From positions 186,001-250,000 of the forward strand of contig NZ_JAESDI010000006.1 in the NCBI RefSeq assembly GCF_019249215.1: DNA of 64,000 nt, given 5' to 3'. The notes beneath the pieces were generated by a model. The model was not told the DNA's origin. It saw only the letters and a program-made list of their open reading frames with translations, and searched no databases. Position numbers and translations under genes: made by a program. Of this stretch, positions 53,320-63,219 are shown one piece after another (the first letter of the stretch is position 1; every line of letters starts with the position of its first letter). Source of the DNA: Alteromonas lipotrueae. Its GTDB lineage: Bacteria > Pseudomonadota > Gammaproteobacteria > Enterobacterales > Alteromonadaceae.

Positions 53320-53682
53320 ATGATGAAAGTATTAAATTGGTTAGTTTCAGGTGTCTTAATTTCTCTGCTGGTTGTGCTTGCAGGTGTGTTAACGAATAAC
53401 ATGGCTTATGTAGGTAAAGCTAACGCTGATGATTCAAACAAATCCCATCACGCCTCTATTGTAAAAATAGAGCGCATACTTGCTCAAACCGAGTTCGATG
53501 TATCTCAAAAGCGTGATTTATTACGTAAAACTCGTATCGAGTTTTATCTTGCAGAGGCGAAGCAGGCAGACCTACGAAATTGGACATTTAAGCGTGATGA
53601 CTTAATTGGCCGCGCAAAGAATATTTTAGTTCACCATCAAACACAGTATGCTGTCGCGACTAGTGAGTTTGCGAGCATCTAA
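53320..53682 (+). CDS. Small exported or membrane-anchored protein of unknown function
   Basis: A 120-residue protein with a signal peptide or N-terminal anchor (residues about 5-27, then ANADDS). The remainder is helical and charged, with RILAQTEFDVSQKRDLLRKTRIEFYLAEA. AAGGAAG precedes two consecutive ATG codons (53320 and 53323). No family recognised. It is monocistronic. Confidence 0.6.
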   Translation: MMKVLNWLVSGVLISLLVVLAGVLTNNMAYVGKANADDSNKSHHASIVKIERILAQTEFDVSQKRDLLRKTRIEFYLAEAKQADLRNWTFKRDDLIGRAKNILVHHQTQYAVATSEFASI

Positions 53683-53896
53683 GCTCGCCAACTCTGTGCC
53701 GTTCATTTTTCTATTTTTTAACGGTTCAAGGTTTGTGCCCTTAATTTTATCCTTATTCTAAACCCTATCCTCACTACTATTATTTAATAGGCAAAAGTTA
53801 CCCATAAGGTCGGAGTCTTGAGGCCTTCATAAAGCGCTAACGGTGTTCACCCCCACGCTAATGGCTTCATCCAATGCTGTTGGCATACATTAGTTT

Positions 53897-55009
53897 TCAA
53901 AGTCCACGTTGGGTTTCTAAGTAGGTGGCAAAGCTACCAAGCCAGTGACTTCCCATATAATGCATATCGTTTATCACCGCATCTACTCCTGCAACTTTAT
54001 GTGCTTGTGCCGCACTATTTATTGCTGCTACACGCTTATCACCCGAAGGTAGCGCAGAAGCGATACCTTCAAGCATCCATGCACGACTTAAATTTAAGCC
54101 ATCGAGGTGCGCAAGTTTACCGTCACTTTTATCCACTACAGTGGCTACGTTTATCCATGAAGCTTCGCCATCAATGGGAATGCTGGGTAAAAAAGCAGAT
54201 AGCCACTTGGCGTAATTTTCAGTTGAATACACTCGGCGCATCAAGTCAGCTTCTGCAATACACGGAGATAAGAAATCTTGTCCTGAAGGTTCATAAGTCA
54301 AAGGGCAATTCACATCATTTGCGTATAATCGCGTGATGGTTTTGGTGAGCAAATTTTCAAATGCAACGTCGCCAGCAGTGCGGCTCCAATCTAACATAAG
54401 GCCGAATGCAAACGCAGTTTGGCTATGTTCGCCCACACGAATAGGAAACGAAAGTTTAGGGAGCCAATCTGTTACATTGGCCACGATTTTTTGCTCAAGT
54501 GGCAGTAGGGTGGTTAACCATTGTTTAGCTTCGGGCGAATTCCACTCACGTAGTTCACTAGTTAGTTGTAAAAACCATGCAAGCCCATAAGGACGCTCAA
54601 AACTTGTGCCTGTACCCTCACGGCTAAAGTAGGCGACTTCCCCAGTAATGTTTTCTTTGGTAAAACTGATATCGAGGTGTTTTACAATGTCTTGGTAGTG
54701 TGGCGTTTCTGGATATTGGCTGGCGATTCGGGTTAATAACCAATGGCCATGTACAGAAGAGTGCCAATCAAAGCAGCCGTAAAACGCAGGGTACAGCTGT
54801 TTAGGCGGCTTAACATGTTCTGTCCCTGTCATCATGTGTTTAATAATGTTTGGGTACTCTTTATGAACGCAGGCTAAAGCGAGTTGCGCAAAACGGTTTA
54901 CAACCGTTAAGTCACTTGATGAGACGTTGGTGTTTACAGTCTTTGCTATCAGCGATGGTGTAACGAGGGTGAGCACGAGTATAAGCTTACGAAGCATGGT
55001 TAATTTCAT
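53897..55009 (-). CDS. DUF2891-family exported protein
   Basis: A 370-residue protein with a signal peptide ending SLIAKT. It has the DUF2891 blocks HPSFYGCFDWHSSVHGHW-like (here YPAFYGCFDWHSSVHGHW, near residue 73), ERPYGLAWFLQL and GEHSQTAFAFGLMLDW. These resemble the helical-barrel layout of some glycoside hydrolases, but the activity is not established. It is 113 bases downstream of the exported nucleosidase gene on the same strand and might be co-transcribed with it. Confidence 0.85.
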   Translation of the reverse strand: MKLTMLRKLILVLTLVTPSLIAKTVNTNVSSSDLTVVNRFAQLALACVHKEYPNIIKHMMTGTEHVKPPKQLYPAFYGCFDWHSSVHGHWLLTRIASQYPETPHYQDIVKHLDISFTKENITGEVAYFSREGTGTSFERPYGLAWFLQLTSELREWNSPEAKQWLTTLLPLEQKIVANVTDWLPKLSFPIRVGEHSQTAFAFGLMLDWSRTAGDVAFENLLTKTITRLYANDVNCPLTYEPSGQDFLSPCIAEADLMRRVYSTENYAKWLSAFLPSIPIDGEASWINVATVVDKSDGKLAHLDGLNLSRAWMLEGIASALPSGDKRVAAINSAAQAHKVAGVDAVINDMHYMGSHWLGSFATYLETQRGL

Positions 55010-55122
55010 AAAATAAATGCCAATCTGTCTTAAGGGGGGAGTGCCACGTTATTCGTCGTAAAAGTAAAATAACGTGGCGGCAAATAATGGGGTTAATCTT
55101 TCAAATGCGCTCGCTAAGGTTT

Positions 55123-56007
55123 TTATAAAGGCTTTTGCAACGACGCGATATATGCTTCAACAACGGTTTTGACGAACACTTGGCAAGCCTCTGCCGTGTT
55201 AGGGTTATACTCGCCATGATTGGTAATGTTGTTCGACAGAATACGAATACCAAGAAAAGGTACGCCATAAGCATGAGCAATTTGCGCTGCCGACGCAGAT
55301 TCCATTTCTTCTACGCTGGTACCTAGATTTTTGTGAAGCCATGCAATGCGGTCAATTTCGTTATTCCAAAAATTACCGCTGCCGATGGTGCCTTTCACAA
55401 CGTTTCCACTTTTGTGTTCCTTGCTTAAGGACATCGCGAGCTCAAGTAAGATTTCATCACCTGCATAAAAACGAATCTTTTCAGCATCTGATGCACTGTC
55501 ACCTTCGCCTGCACTGCCTTCTGAAGCCATTAAATCCATTGGGATCCACGTAAGAGGGCGCGAACCTTCGCCCGCTTCTAGCTTAGGGGTCTTGAAATTA
55601 CTCGCGTTTACGCTTTTTTCGCCCAATACGATATCACCGACTTTAAGCTTAGGATCGTGTCCGCCCGATGTGCCCTGGTTAATAATGATTCTGGGCTGAT
55701 AACGACTTATGCCTATGGCCGTTGCCGCAGCAGTGTTCTCTAAACCTTTTCCTGTTTTAGCCACTACGATAGGGTGACCGTTTAGCGTCCCTAAATAGAA
55801 TGTGGCGTTACCTGAATGTTCAACTCGTACGTCGGTTAATAATGATGCGAAATATTCTGCTTCAATAGGCATTGGGCCTTGAATCATGATTGGCGCTAAT
55901 GGGGTTTCAGAAGAGGTTACGGTTACGCTCTTCATGGAAGATTCAGCCATGCTGTTAAAGCAAAGTAGCGCAAAAAACGCGGAAAAAAGTGGAGCGGTTA
56001 TTTTCAT
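55123..56007 (-). CDS. Exported nucleosidase/nucleoside phosphorylase family protein
   Basis: Protein of the PNP/MTA-SAH-nucleosidase superfamily, about 294 residues from ATG 56007, which gives a proper signal peptide ending SMAESS; an upstream ATG at 56064 is less likely. Family marks: GPMPIEAEYFASLL, VVAKTGKGLENTAAATA, IINQGTSGGHDPKLKVGDIVLG and EEMESASAAQIAHAYGVPFLGIRILSN, which contain the ribose-binding Met-Glu and the catalytic Asp-type region. Most relatives are cytosolic; a signal peptide places this one in the periplasm, where it could cleave extracellular nucleosides. Exact substrate unknown. Confidence 0.82.
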   Translation of the reverse strand: MKITAPLFSAFFALLCFNSMAESSMKSVTVTSSETPLAPIMIQGPMPIEAEYFASLLTDVRVEHSGNATFYLGTLNGHPIVVAKTGKGLENTAAATAIGISRYQPRIIINQGTSGGHDPKLKVGDIVLGEKSVNASNFKTPKLEAGEGSRPLTWIPMDLMASEGSAGEGDSASDAEKIRFYAGDEILLELAMSLSKEHKSGNVVKGTIGSGNFWNNEIDRIAWLHKNLGTSVEEMESASAAQIAHAYGVPFLGIRILSNNITNHGEYNPNTAEACQVFVKTVVEAYIASLQKPL

Positions 56008-56142
56008 TGTTATTCCGTTTAAAGTAAGAAGAGTAAGTAAACTGCGAGTAAAAGCGCCTTTCATTTCTACCAGTTCGTTATGTGAATTACAATGTGAATA
56101 GACAGTAAGTGAGGGGAAATGCAGAGTGTAGGATGCGCATAA

Positions 56143-56167
56143 AAAAGGCAGCCCCTGGCTGCCTTTT
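56143..56167 (-). terminator. Rho-independent terminator of pykA
   Basis: AAAAGGCAGCC and GGCTGCCTTTT pair around a three-base loop; on the minus strand a run of U follows. Confidence 0.88.
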
Positions 56168-56192
56168 AAAAAGTGCTAAGTAGGAATAACGC

Positions 56193-57629
56193 TTATTCTA
56201 CTTCAACAATCTTAAGCGTATTGGTTGCACCAATTTTTTCCATTTCATCACCATAAGTTAAAATGATGTTGTCGCCGCTTTGCACTAAACCTTTGGCTTT
56301 TAGTGCTGCAACTACGTCATATTTCAACTGACCAGGCTCGCTTTTCGATGAATCGAAATAAACCGGCTTAACACCTCGGAACAATGCCATAGTATTTAAT
56401 GTGCCTTCATGACGAGACATCGCGATAATAGGCAAAGAAGTAGTAATACGCGACATTAACTTAGGCGTATTGCCGCTTTCGGTTAATCCTACGATAGCTT
56501 TTACGCTAGGTAAGTGGTTTGCTGCGTATACTGCTGATAAAGCAATTGATTCGCTGGTAGATGAGAAAAGCTCATCCATACGATGCTTAGAAATTTTAAC
56601 GCTAGGGTGCGTCTCAGCACCTTCACAAACCCGCGCCATTGCTTGTACAGTTTCAATTGGAAAGCTACCCGCCGCTGTTTCAGCTGAAAGCATAACCGCG
56701 TCAGTACCATCTAGTACTGCGTTAGCAACGTCCATAACCTCTGCGCGCGTAGGCATAGGGCTATCAATCATCGATTCCATCATTTGCGTTGCAGTAATAA
56801 CGATTTTATTAAGTTGGCGTGAACGGGCAATAAGCTTCTTCTGAACGCCCACTAGCTCGGCATCACCAATCTCTACACCTAAATCACCACGCGCAACCAT
56901 TACAGCATCTGACGCACTGATAATGTCAGTAATGGCTTCATCAGTGGCTACGGTTTCTGCACGCTCAACTTTGGCGCAGATTTTCGCAAAACAACCCGCT
57001 TCTTCGGCCAGCTTTCTTGCGTAATTAAGATCTTCACCACTGCGAGGGAATGAAACCGCAAGGTAATCAACACCAATCTCAGCAGCAGTAATAATATCTT
57101 TCTTATCTTTTTCTGTAAGGGCTTCAGCAGACAAACCACCGCCTTGACGGTTGATGCCTTTATTGTTTGATAATTTACCGCCAACAGTCACTTCTGTTAA
57201 CACTTTGCGGCCTTCTACGCCGGTTACTTTAAGTTGAATACGACCATCATCGAGTAACAAAATGTCGCCAGCACTTACATCATCAGGTAGTGCTTTATAG
57301 TCGATACCAACTTGCTTAGCATCACCGGCATCGCGATCTAATTCAGCATCAAGAGTGAAACTATCGCCAATAGACAACTGAACCGCGCCTTCAGCAAAAC
57401 GTGCAACACGAATTTTTGGCCCTTGCAAATCGCCTAAAATGGCAACGTACTTACCTAAGTTTTTAGCTGCTTCTCTTACGCGCTTCGCACGCTCGATATG
57501 ATCTTCTGCTTGTCCGTGTGAAAAGTTCATGCGAACCGTGTTTGCACCGGCGGCAATCAGTTCTTGAATTTTTTCGAGTGAATCAGTGGCAGGGCCAAGC
57601 GTAGCAAGAATTTTCGTTCTTCTGGTCAT
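56193..57629 (-). CDS. pykA: Pyruvate kinase (PykA type)
   Basis: Catalyses the last glycolytic step, phosphoenolpyruvate to pyruvate with ATP formation. The N-terminus [14 protein letters not shown] and [12 protein letters not shown] match the PykA branch. Catalytic and metal sites [22 protein letters not shown] and ATQMMESMI are intact, and a C-terminal domain gives 478 residues, as in E. coli PykA. HexR-like sites lie about 80-110 bases upstream, so it should be controlled together with the Entner-Doudoroff genes, where pyruvate is also made. Confidence 0.95.
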   Translation of the reverse strand: MTRRTKILATLGPATDSLEKIQELIAAGANTVRMNFSHGQAEDHIERAKRVREAAKNLGKYVAILGDLQGPKIRVARFAEGAVQLSIGDSFTLDAELDRDAGDAKQVGIDYKALPDDVSAGDILLLDDGRIQLKVTGVEGRKVLTEVTVGGKLSNNKGINRQGGGLSAEALTEKDKKDIITAAEIGVDYLAVSFPRSGEDLNYARKLAEEAGCFAKICAKVERAETVATDEAITDIISASDAVMVARGDLGVEIGDAELVGVQKKLIARSRQLNKIVITATQMMESMIDSPMPTRAEVMDVANAVLDGTDAVMLSAETAAGSFPIETVQAMARVCEGAETHPSVKISKHRMDELFSSTSESIALSAVYAANHLPSVKAIVGLTESGNTPKLMSRITTSLPIIAMSRHEGTLNTMALFRGVKPVYFDSSKSEPGQLKYDVVAALKAKGLVQSGDNIILTYGDEMEKIGATNTLKIVEVE

Positions 57630-57709
57630 TAGGAGTCCGTCGCAATTTTTAAGTGATGAAGCACAAATAGATATATGGCTAGCCTATGCATATTGTACAA
57701 AGGTTGACC

Positions 57710-57737
57710 TGTAATCGCTTTACGTAATTTTATTACA
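57710..57737. promoter_or_regulatory. HexR-like operator(s) upstream of pykA
   Basis: Two overlapping 15-base elements, TGTAATCGCTTTACG and CGTAATTTTATTACA, both close to the known HexR consensus TGTAATwwwATTACA. The second is the better match. Confidence 0.7.
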
Positions 57738-57983
57738 GAATAGTAGATGAATCTGACATAAATGTGAATGAAAGATGAAGAAATGAGAACTGAGCCGACC
57801 AGTTACGTCATTCACCTCAATAAAGAGTACTAATGCCATTCACTGCCTTTTCTGTATTTTAAATAATCAATAGTTAAGCTTGTTTCACTTAACTAGGGTA
57901 GCAGGTATGGTGAGAAAATGTGGTTAATTACCGTATAGGGTAGGGCGCTAGTCGTTTAACAAATCACGACAAATGTAGCCATC

Positions 57984-58020
57984 CGAGTTAGGCTGCGCAG
58001 AATGTGCAGGCGCTAACTCG
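57984..58020. other. Hairpin downstream of hexR
   Basis: CGAGTTAG and CTAACTCG form the outer stem and TGCGCA/TGTGCA an inner one. It lies 21 bases past the hexR stop and may stabilise or end that transcript, but no U run follows. The remainder of the 57738-58040 gap shows nothing recognisable. Confidence 0.4.
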
Positions 58021-58040
58021 AATGCAATAACAAGAAGTAT

Positions 58041-58892
58041 CTATTCGTTGCGCTTTTCGTAGCGTGAACCGCGTAAGGTGTCTTTCACCCGCTTTAAATT
58101 CTCTCTGAATTTGTTTCCGCGGCGTAGTGTGAACCCGGTGGCCAGCACGTCAATAAGCGTAAGTTGTGCAATTCGAGACGCCATAGGCATATACATATCG
58201 GTGTCTTCTGGTACTTCAAGCGACAAAACGTACGTACACTCATGTGACAATGGGCTGTCGGCTGATGTTATACCTACTACTGTTGCATCGTTCATGCGGG
58301 CAATCTGTGCAATTTCTACCAAGCTTTTTGTACGGCCGGTATGTGAGATAAGCACCACAACATCACCCGTAGAACAGTTCATGCAACTCATACGCTGCAT
58401 CAAAATATCCTCAAAGTAGACAACAGGCACGTTGAAGCGGAAAAATTTGTTTAGTGCATCGTGTGCCACAGAGGCAGATGCGCCAAGTCCGAAAAACGAA
58501 ATTTTCTGTGCTTGGGTTAACAAATCTACAACGCGATTAACCACTTGCACGTCTACAGACTGTCGCGCAACTTCAAGAGAAGCCATGGTCGATTCGAAGA
58601 TTTTGTTGGTATAATCCTCTGGCCCATCGTTTTCATCAACATGACGGTTTACGTACGGCGTTCCATTTGCGAGACTTTGTGCTAAGTGAAGTTTAAAGTC
58701 TGGGAAGCCTTTGGTATCTAACCGTCGACAAAAGCGATTAACAGTCGGCTCACTTACATCCGACATTTTAGCCAAGGTTGCTATACTCGAGTGAATAGCT
58801 GTCTGCGGATTCGCAAGGATCACATCAGCCACTTTTCGTTCTGATTTGCTGAATGACGCTTTATTTTGTGTAATTTTTTCTAAAATATTCAT
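58041..58892 (-). CDS. hexR: HexR, RpiR-family regulator of central sugar metabolism
   Basis: A 283-residue regulator with an RpiR-type helix-turn-helix (about residues 1-77; IATLAKMSDVSEPTVNRFCRRL) and a SIS sugar-phosphate-binding domain (about 125-255; FFGLGASASVAHDALNKFF, VVVLISHTGRTKSLVEIA). In gammaproteobacteria HexR senses KDPG and controls zwf, edd, pyk and related genes. It is divergent from zwf. HexR-like elements at 58975 and 59079 lie between them, and one is ahead of pykA. The KDPG signal links it to the pectin pathway, which makes KDPG through KdgK. Confidence 0.94.
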   Translation of the reverse strand: MNILEKITQNKASFSKSERKVADVILANPQTAIHSSIATLAKMSDVSEPTVNRFCRRLDTKGFPDFKLHLAQSLANGTPYVNRHVDENDGPEDYTNKIFESTMASLEVARQSVDVQVVNRVVDLLTQAQKISFFGLGASASVAHDALNKFFRFNVPVVYFEDILMQRMSCMNCSTGDVVVLISHTGRTKSLVEIAQIARMNDATVVGITSADSPLSHECTYVLSLEVPEDTDMYMPMASRIAQLTLIDVLATGFTLRRGNKFRENLKRVKDTLRGSRYEKRNE

Positions 58893-58974
58893 ACAGAAAT
58901 AGCAATTAGTAAGGGAAAATTGATGTAGGTTACCCGACTCATAGTACCCAATGTGACGGAAGTGACAAGAAAAA

Positions 58975-58989
58975 TGTAATTTTTTGACA
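58975..58989. promoter_or_regulatory. HexR-like element near hexR
   Basis: TGTAATTTTTTGACA matches the HexR consensus except in the right half. It lies 83 bases before hexR and could serve autoregulation. Confidence 0.45.
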
Positions 58990-59078
58990 TTTTTTATCGC
59001 TGACAGGTAACAAAAGGGGTCAAGATAGGGGAGTAACCCTTTAATATACAGAAATGAGATTCAATAGCTCTCAAAAGT

Positions 59079-59093
59079 TGTAATTTTACTACA
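59079..59093. promoter_or_regulatory. HexR-like operator upstream of zwf
   Basis: TGTAATTTTACTACA agrees closely with the HexR consensus and lies about 97 bases before the zwf start, in the hexR-zwf gap. Confidence 0.72.
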
Positions 59094-59189
59094 TTTAGTG
59101 TTAACTATATGCTAATAACACGTGGATGGCGTTAGAAGGTACGTCTACCTCACGTTAGTTTCACACATACATTTAAAAGGTCGACGAAA

Positions 59190-60686
59190 ATGGTATTGGA
59201 AAATTCCTACGAACCCTGTGATTTCGTGCTATTTGGCACATTGGGTGATCTTTCACGACGCAAATTACTGCCGTCATTATATCAGCTTGAGAAAGCAGAG
59301 CTCATCCACCCAGACACTACGATTGTAGGTGTAGCCCGCCATGCAATGGAGTTAGAAGACTATATCGCCGAAGTGCATGCCAACTTAGTGAAGTTTGGTG
59401 ATAAAGCGCTTTGTGAAGAAACGTGGGAGCGTATGAAAGCGCGTCTTCATTATGCGTGTGTCGATATGAAAGATATCGCTAGCTACTGCGTTTTAGAAGA
59501 CCATGTTGATCCGACTCGTACTATGGTGTGTTACTTAGCAACACCACCTTCTATCTATGGCGATATCTGTCGTGGTTTGCACGGCTGCAAAATTATTGAT
59601 TCAAGTGTGCGTGTGGTGCTTGAAAAGCCGATTGGTCACGACCTTGAATCTTCAAAGGTAATCAACGAACAAGTTGCCGAATACTTCGACGAGAAACAAA
59701 TTTACCGTATCGACCATTACTTAGGTAAAGAAACGGTACTTAACCTCGTTGCACTTCGTTTCGCTAACTCTATTTTCGCGACTAATTGGGATCATAACTG
59801 TATTGATCATGTCCAGATATCAGTAGCAGAATCGGTCGGTATTGAAGGGCGTTGGGGATATTTTGATGATGCTGGTCAAATGCGCGATATGGTGCAAAAC
59901 CACTTACTTCAAATTTTAAGCCTAGTGGCCATGGAACCGCCTACCACGCTTGATGCAGATAGCATTCGTGATGAAAAGCTTAAAGTACTTAAAGCATTAC
60001 GTCCGATCAACTCAAGCAATATTAGCGAAAGCACGGTTCGTGGTCAGTACACCGCAGGTTTCGTCAAAGGTGAAGAAGTACCAGGCTACTTGGAAGAAGA
60101 GGGTGCAAACACCCAAAGTAGAACGGAAACCTTTATTGCGATTAAGGCTGAAATAGACAACTGGCGCTGGGCAGGGGTTCCTTTCTACCTTCGCACCGGT
60201 AAGCGTATGCCGTCGAAAGTCAGTGAAGTCGTTATTTACTTCAAGCGTCAGCCTCACAACCTGTTTGGCGATAGCTTCAAGAACTTACCGCCGAATAAAT
60301 TGGTTATTCGTCTTCAGCCAGATGAAGGCGTTGAAATTACGGTAATGAACAAAGTGCCTGGCTTAACCAGTTCTGGTTCTATGGATTTACAAAAATCTAA
60401 ATTGAACTTGAGCTTCTCTGAAGCCTTTGCCGACGATCGCATCCCTGATGCTTACGAAAAGCTACTTCTTGAAGTGATGTTAGGTAATCAGGCGCTGTTT
60501 GTTCGCCGCGATGAAATAGAACAAGCCTGGACATGGGTTGATTCAATTCTAGAAGCATGGAAATCGTCTAATGAACCACCAGAGCCTTATCAAGCGGGCA
60601 CGTGGGGACCGGTAGATTCAATTGGCCTATTGGCTCGAGCCAATCGCAGTTGGTACGAGAGTAAAACGGCAAGGAAGAAGAAATAA
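59190..60686 (+). CDS. zwf: Glucose-6-phosphate 1-dehydrogenase
   Basis: Oxidises glucose 6-phosphate to 6-phosphogluconolactone with NADP. The coenzyme site FGTLGDLSRRKLLPSLY (near residue 15) and the active-site motif YRIDHYLGKETVLNL (near residue 175, catalytic His in it) are intact. In the coenzyme motif Thr stands where most enzymes have Ala or Ser (FGTLGD). The length of 498 residues is usual. It is the first gene of zwf-pgl-edd-glk under a HexR-like site; the start is preceded by AAAGGT. Confidence 0.96.
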   Translation: MVLENSYEPCDFVLFGTLGDLSRRKLLPSLYQLEKAELIHPDTTIVGVARHAMELEDYIAEVHANLVKFGDKALCEETWERMKARLHYACVDMKDIASYCVLEDHVDPTRTMVCYLATPPSIYGDICRGLHGCKIIDSSVRVVLEKPIGHDLESSKVINEQVAEYFDEKQIYRIDHYLGKETVLNLVALRFANSIFATNWDHNCIDHVQISVAESVGIEGRWGYFDDAGQMRDMVQNHLLQILSLVAMEPPTTLDADSIRDEKLKVLKALRPINSSNISESTVRGQYTAGFVKGEEVPGYLEEEGANTQSRTETFIAIKAEIDNWRWAGVPFYLRTGKRMPSKVSEVVIYFKRQPHNLFGDSFKNLPPNKLVIRLQPDEGVEITVMNKVPGLTSSGSMDLQKSKLNLSFSEAFADDRIPDAYEKLLLEVMLGNQALFVRRDEIEQAWTWVDSILEAWKSSNEPPEPYQAGTWGPVDSIGLLARANRSWYESKTARKKK

Positions 60687-60687
60687 T

Positions 60688-61380
60688 ATGGCATTAACAA
60701 CCCTTTCATTCGAAACACCCGATGCACTTACCTCAGCATTTGCTGAAGACCTAGTGAGTATTCTTAACACGGGCATTAAAACCCGCGGACGTGCATCACT
60801 CGTGGTGAGCGGTGGCAGAACGCCGCTTGCTTTGTTCAAGCAATTGAGCGAAACCGACATAGAGTGGGACAAGGTAGACATTACCCTTGCCGACGAACGT
60901 TGGGTGGAAGAAGGCCATGAAGCCAGTAATACCAGCTTAGTAAAAGCGAACCTTATTCAAAATAAAGCAAGTGCAGCACATTTCGTTGAATTAAAAAGTG
61001 ATGTCGACGATGCCAGTGAAGGCGTAAATGCTGCTGAAACCGCGATTGCTAGTATGTCCCAGCCTTTTGATGCGCTTATTTTAGGCATGGGTGAAGACGG
61101 TCATACTGCGTCGCTATTCCCTTGTTCTGAGCAAGTCAACGATGGCTTGAGCATGAACAGCGGTCGCACGTGTATTGCTGTACAACCTACAACTGCACCC
61201 CATCAACGTATTTCACTTACGTTGCCGGCGTTGCTAAATAGTCGACATATTTTTCTGCATTTAACCGGTGATAAGAAAAAGCACGTACTGCTTGATGCAC
61301 TGGATAATGCTACCGAAGCGCAAAAGCCCATCACGGCCGTGGTAAACAGAGCCCCGGTAACCTTGATGTGGGCGCCATAG
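60688..61380 (+). CDS. pgl: 6-phosphogluconolactonase
   Basis: Hydrolyses 6-phosphogluconolactone to 6-phosphogluconate. I start at ATG 60688, one base after the zwf stop, preceded by AAGGAAG; a longer frame lies inside zwf. The DevB-type motifs SGGRTPLALF, LADERWV, and GMGEDGHTASLFP are present in 230 residues. Tight spacing on both sides shows operon expression with zwf and edd. Confidence 0.94.
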   Translation: MALTTLSFETPDALTSAFAEDLVSILNTGIKTRGRASLVVSGGRTPLALFKQLSETDIEWDKVDITLADERWVEEGHEASNTSLVKANLIQNKASAAHFVELKSDVDDASEGVNAAETAIASMSQPFDALILGMGEDGHTASLFPCSEQVNDGLSMNSGRTCIAVQPTTAPHQRISLTLPALLNSRHIFLHLTGDKKKHVLLDALDNATEAQKPITAVVNRAPVTLMWAP

Positions 61381-61386
61381 GAGACA

Positions 61387-63219
61387 ATGATGGATTCAAG
61401 AATTGCAGAAGTTACGCAGCGTATTATAGAGCGTAGCAAAGACAGCCGTAAGGCCTACTTAGAAAAAATTGAACACGCGCGCCGCCAAGGCCCTCACCGT
61501 GGTGTGCTTTCTTGCGGTAACCTAGCGCACGGTTTTGCAGCCTGTGGAACAGAAGAAAAATCTGATCTGCGCTCGATGACCAAAGCGAACGTGGCGATTG
61601 TATCTGCTTACAACGACATGCTTTCGGCGCACCAGCCATACGAAACTTATCCAGCGATAATTCGCGATGCAGTAAAAAGCGTAGGTAGCGTGGCTCAGTT
61701 TGCTGGCGGTGTTCCCGCTATGTGTGATGGTGTGACTCAAGGTCAAACCGGTATGGATTTGAGCTTAATGAGCCGTGACAACATTGCCCAAGGGGCTGCT
61801 ATTGCGCTTTCGCACAATATGTTCGACTCAACCCTTATGCTAGGTATTTGCGATAAAATCGTACCTGGATTATTAATGGGTGCGTTAAGCTTTGGTCACT
61901 TGCCAACGGTCTTTGTGCCCGCGGGTCCTATGCCTTCTGGCTTACCGAATAAAGAAAAAGCGCGTGTTCGCCAAGAATACGCAGAAGGTAAAGTAGGGCG
62001 TGATGCGCTACTTGAAGCTGAATCTCAGTCTTATCATTCTGCGGGTACATGTACTTTCTATGGTACGGCAAACTCTAACCAGTTAGTGGTAGAGATGATG
62101 GGCCTCCACTTACCAGGTTCTTCGTTTGTAAACCCAGGTACAGAGCTTCGTGATGCCCTAACGAAAGCGGCTTCTATCCAAGCGACACGTATTACTGATT
62201 TAGGCGATACATACCGCCCAATCGGAAATATCGTTGACGCAAAAGCCATTGTTAACGGTTTAGTAGGCTTGCTAGCAACCGGTGGTTCAACGAACCACAC
62301 CATGCACTTAATCGCCGTTGCACGTTCAGCGGGTTACATCATTAACTGGGATGATTTCTCAGACATTTCTAATGCTGTGCCATTGCTTACTCGTATTTAC
62401 CCTAATGGCTCTGCTGACATTAACCACTTTGTTGCTGCTGGCGGTATGTCATTGCTTATTAAGCAACTGCTAGATGCCGGGTTGTTACATAACGACGTTA
62501 ATACAATTTGTGGTGAAGGGCTAGACTTCTACACCAAAGAGCCAATGTTGAAAGACGGTGAGCTTGAATGGCGTGATGGTCCTACTGAGTCTTTAGACAA
62601 AGAAGTACTTGCCACGGTAGAAACGCCGTTTAAACCAGATGGTGGATTAAGTGTACTAGAGGGTAACCTTGGTCGCGGTGTCATTAAAACATCAGCGCTT
62701 CGCACCCCACATTGCACTATCAAGGCGCCAGCAGTTGTGTTTGAAGATCAGTTTGACTTAGACGCAGCATTTAAAGCGGGCGACTTAGACAAAGACTGCA
62801 TTGTAGTCGTTCGTTTCCAAGGGCCTTCGGCTATTGGTATGCCAGAACTGCACCGCTTAACACCACCTCTTGGCGTGTTACAAGACAAAGGTTTCAAAGT
62901 AGCCTTGGTAACTGACGGTCGTATGTCTGGTGCATCAGGTAAAGTCCCTGCTGCAATTCATGTTACTCCAGAAGCCTATAAAGGCGGTTTGCTTGCTAAA
63001 GTACAAGCAGGAGACTTGATTGAGTTGAATACTGAAACGGGCGCACTAACCCTGCATGTTGATGAAGCCACGCTAGAAGCTCGTGAAGCGACACCTGCTG
63101 ATATTGGCCATCACCATATTGGTATGGGCCGTGAAATGTTCGGCGGTATGCGTGCCATCCTAACAGGTGCTGAAGAAGGTGCATGCTCGTTGTTCTACAA
63201 CCAGGAGCAGGCGCTATGA
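61387..63219 (+). CDS. edd: 6-phosphogluconate dehydratase
   Basis: Iron-sulphur dehydratase of the Entner-Doudoroff path, making KDPG from 6-phosphogluconate. The IlvD/Edd motifs are present: [38 protein letters not shown] with a cluster cysteine, [15 protein letters not shown] and [17 protein letters not shown]. The length of 610 residues is as in other Edd proteins. Six bases separate it from pgl, and its stop overlaps the glk start. Its product is the same as that of KdgK in the pectin pathway. Confidence 0.96.
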   Translation: MMDSRIAEVTQRIIERSKDSRKAYLEKIEHARRQGPHRGVLSCGNLAHGFAACGTEEKSDLRSMTKANVAIVSAYNDMLSAHQPYETYPAIIRDAVKSVGSVAQFAGGVPAMCDGVTQGQTGMDLSLMSRDNIAQGAAIALSHNMFDSTLMLGICDKIVPGLLMGALSFGHLPTVFVPAGPMPSGLPNKEKARVRQEYAEGKVGRDALLEAESQSYHSAGTCTFYGTANSNQLVVEMMGLHLPGSSFVNPGTELRDALTKAASIQATRITDLGDTYRPIGNIVDAKAIVNGLVGLLATGGSTNHTMHLIAVARSAGYIINWDDFSDISNAVPLLTRIYPNGSADINHFVAAGGMSLLIKQLLDAGLLHNDVNTICGEGLDFYTKEPMLKDGELEWRDGPTESLDKEVLATVETPFKPDGGLSVLEGNLGRGVIKTSALRTPHCTIKAPAVVFEDQFDLDAAFKAGDLDKDCIVVVRFQGPSAIGMPELHRLTPPLGVLQDKGFKVALVTDGRMSGASGKVPAAIHVTPEAYKGGLLAKVQAGDLIELNTETGALTLHVDEATLEAREATPADIGHHHIGMGREMFGGMRAILTGAEEGACSLFYNQEQAL

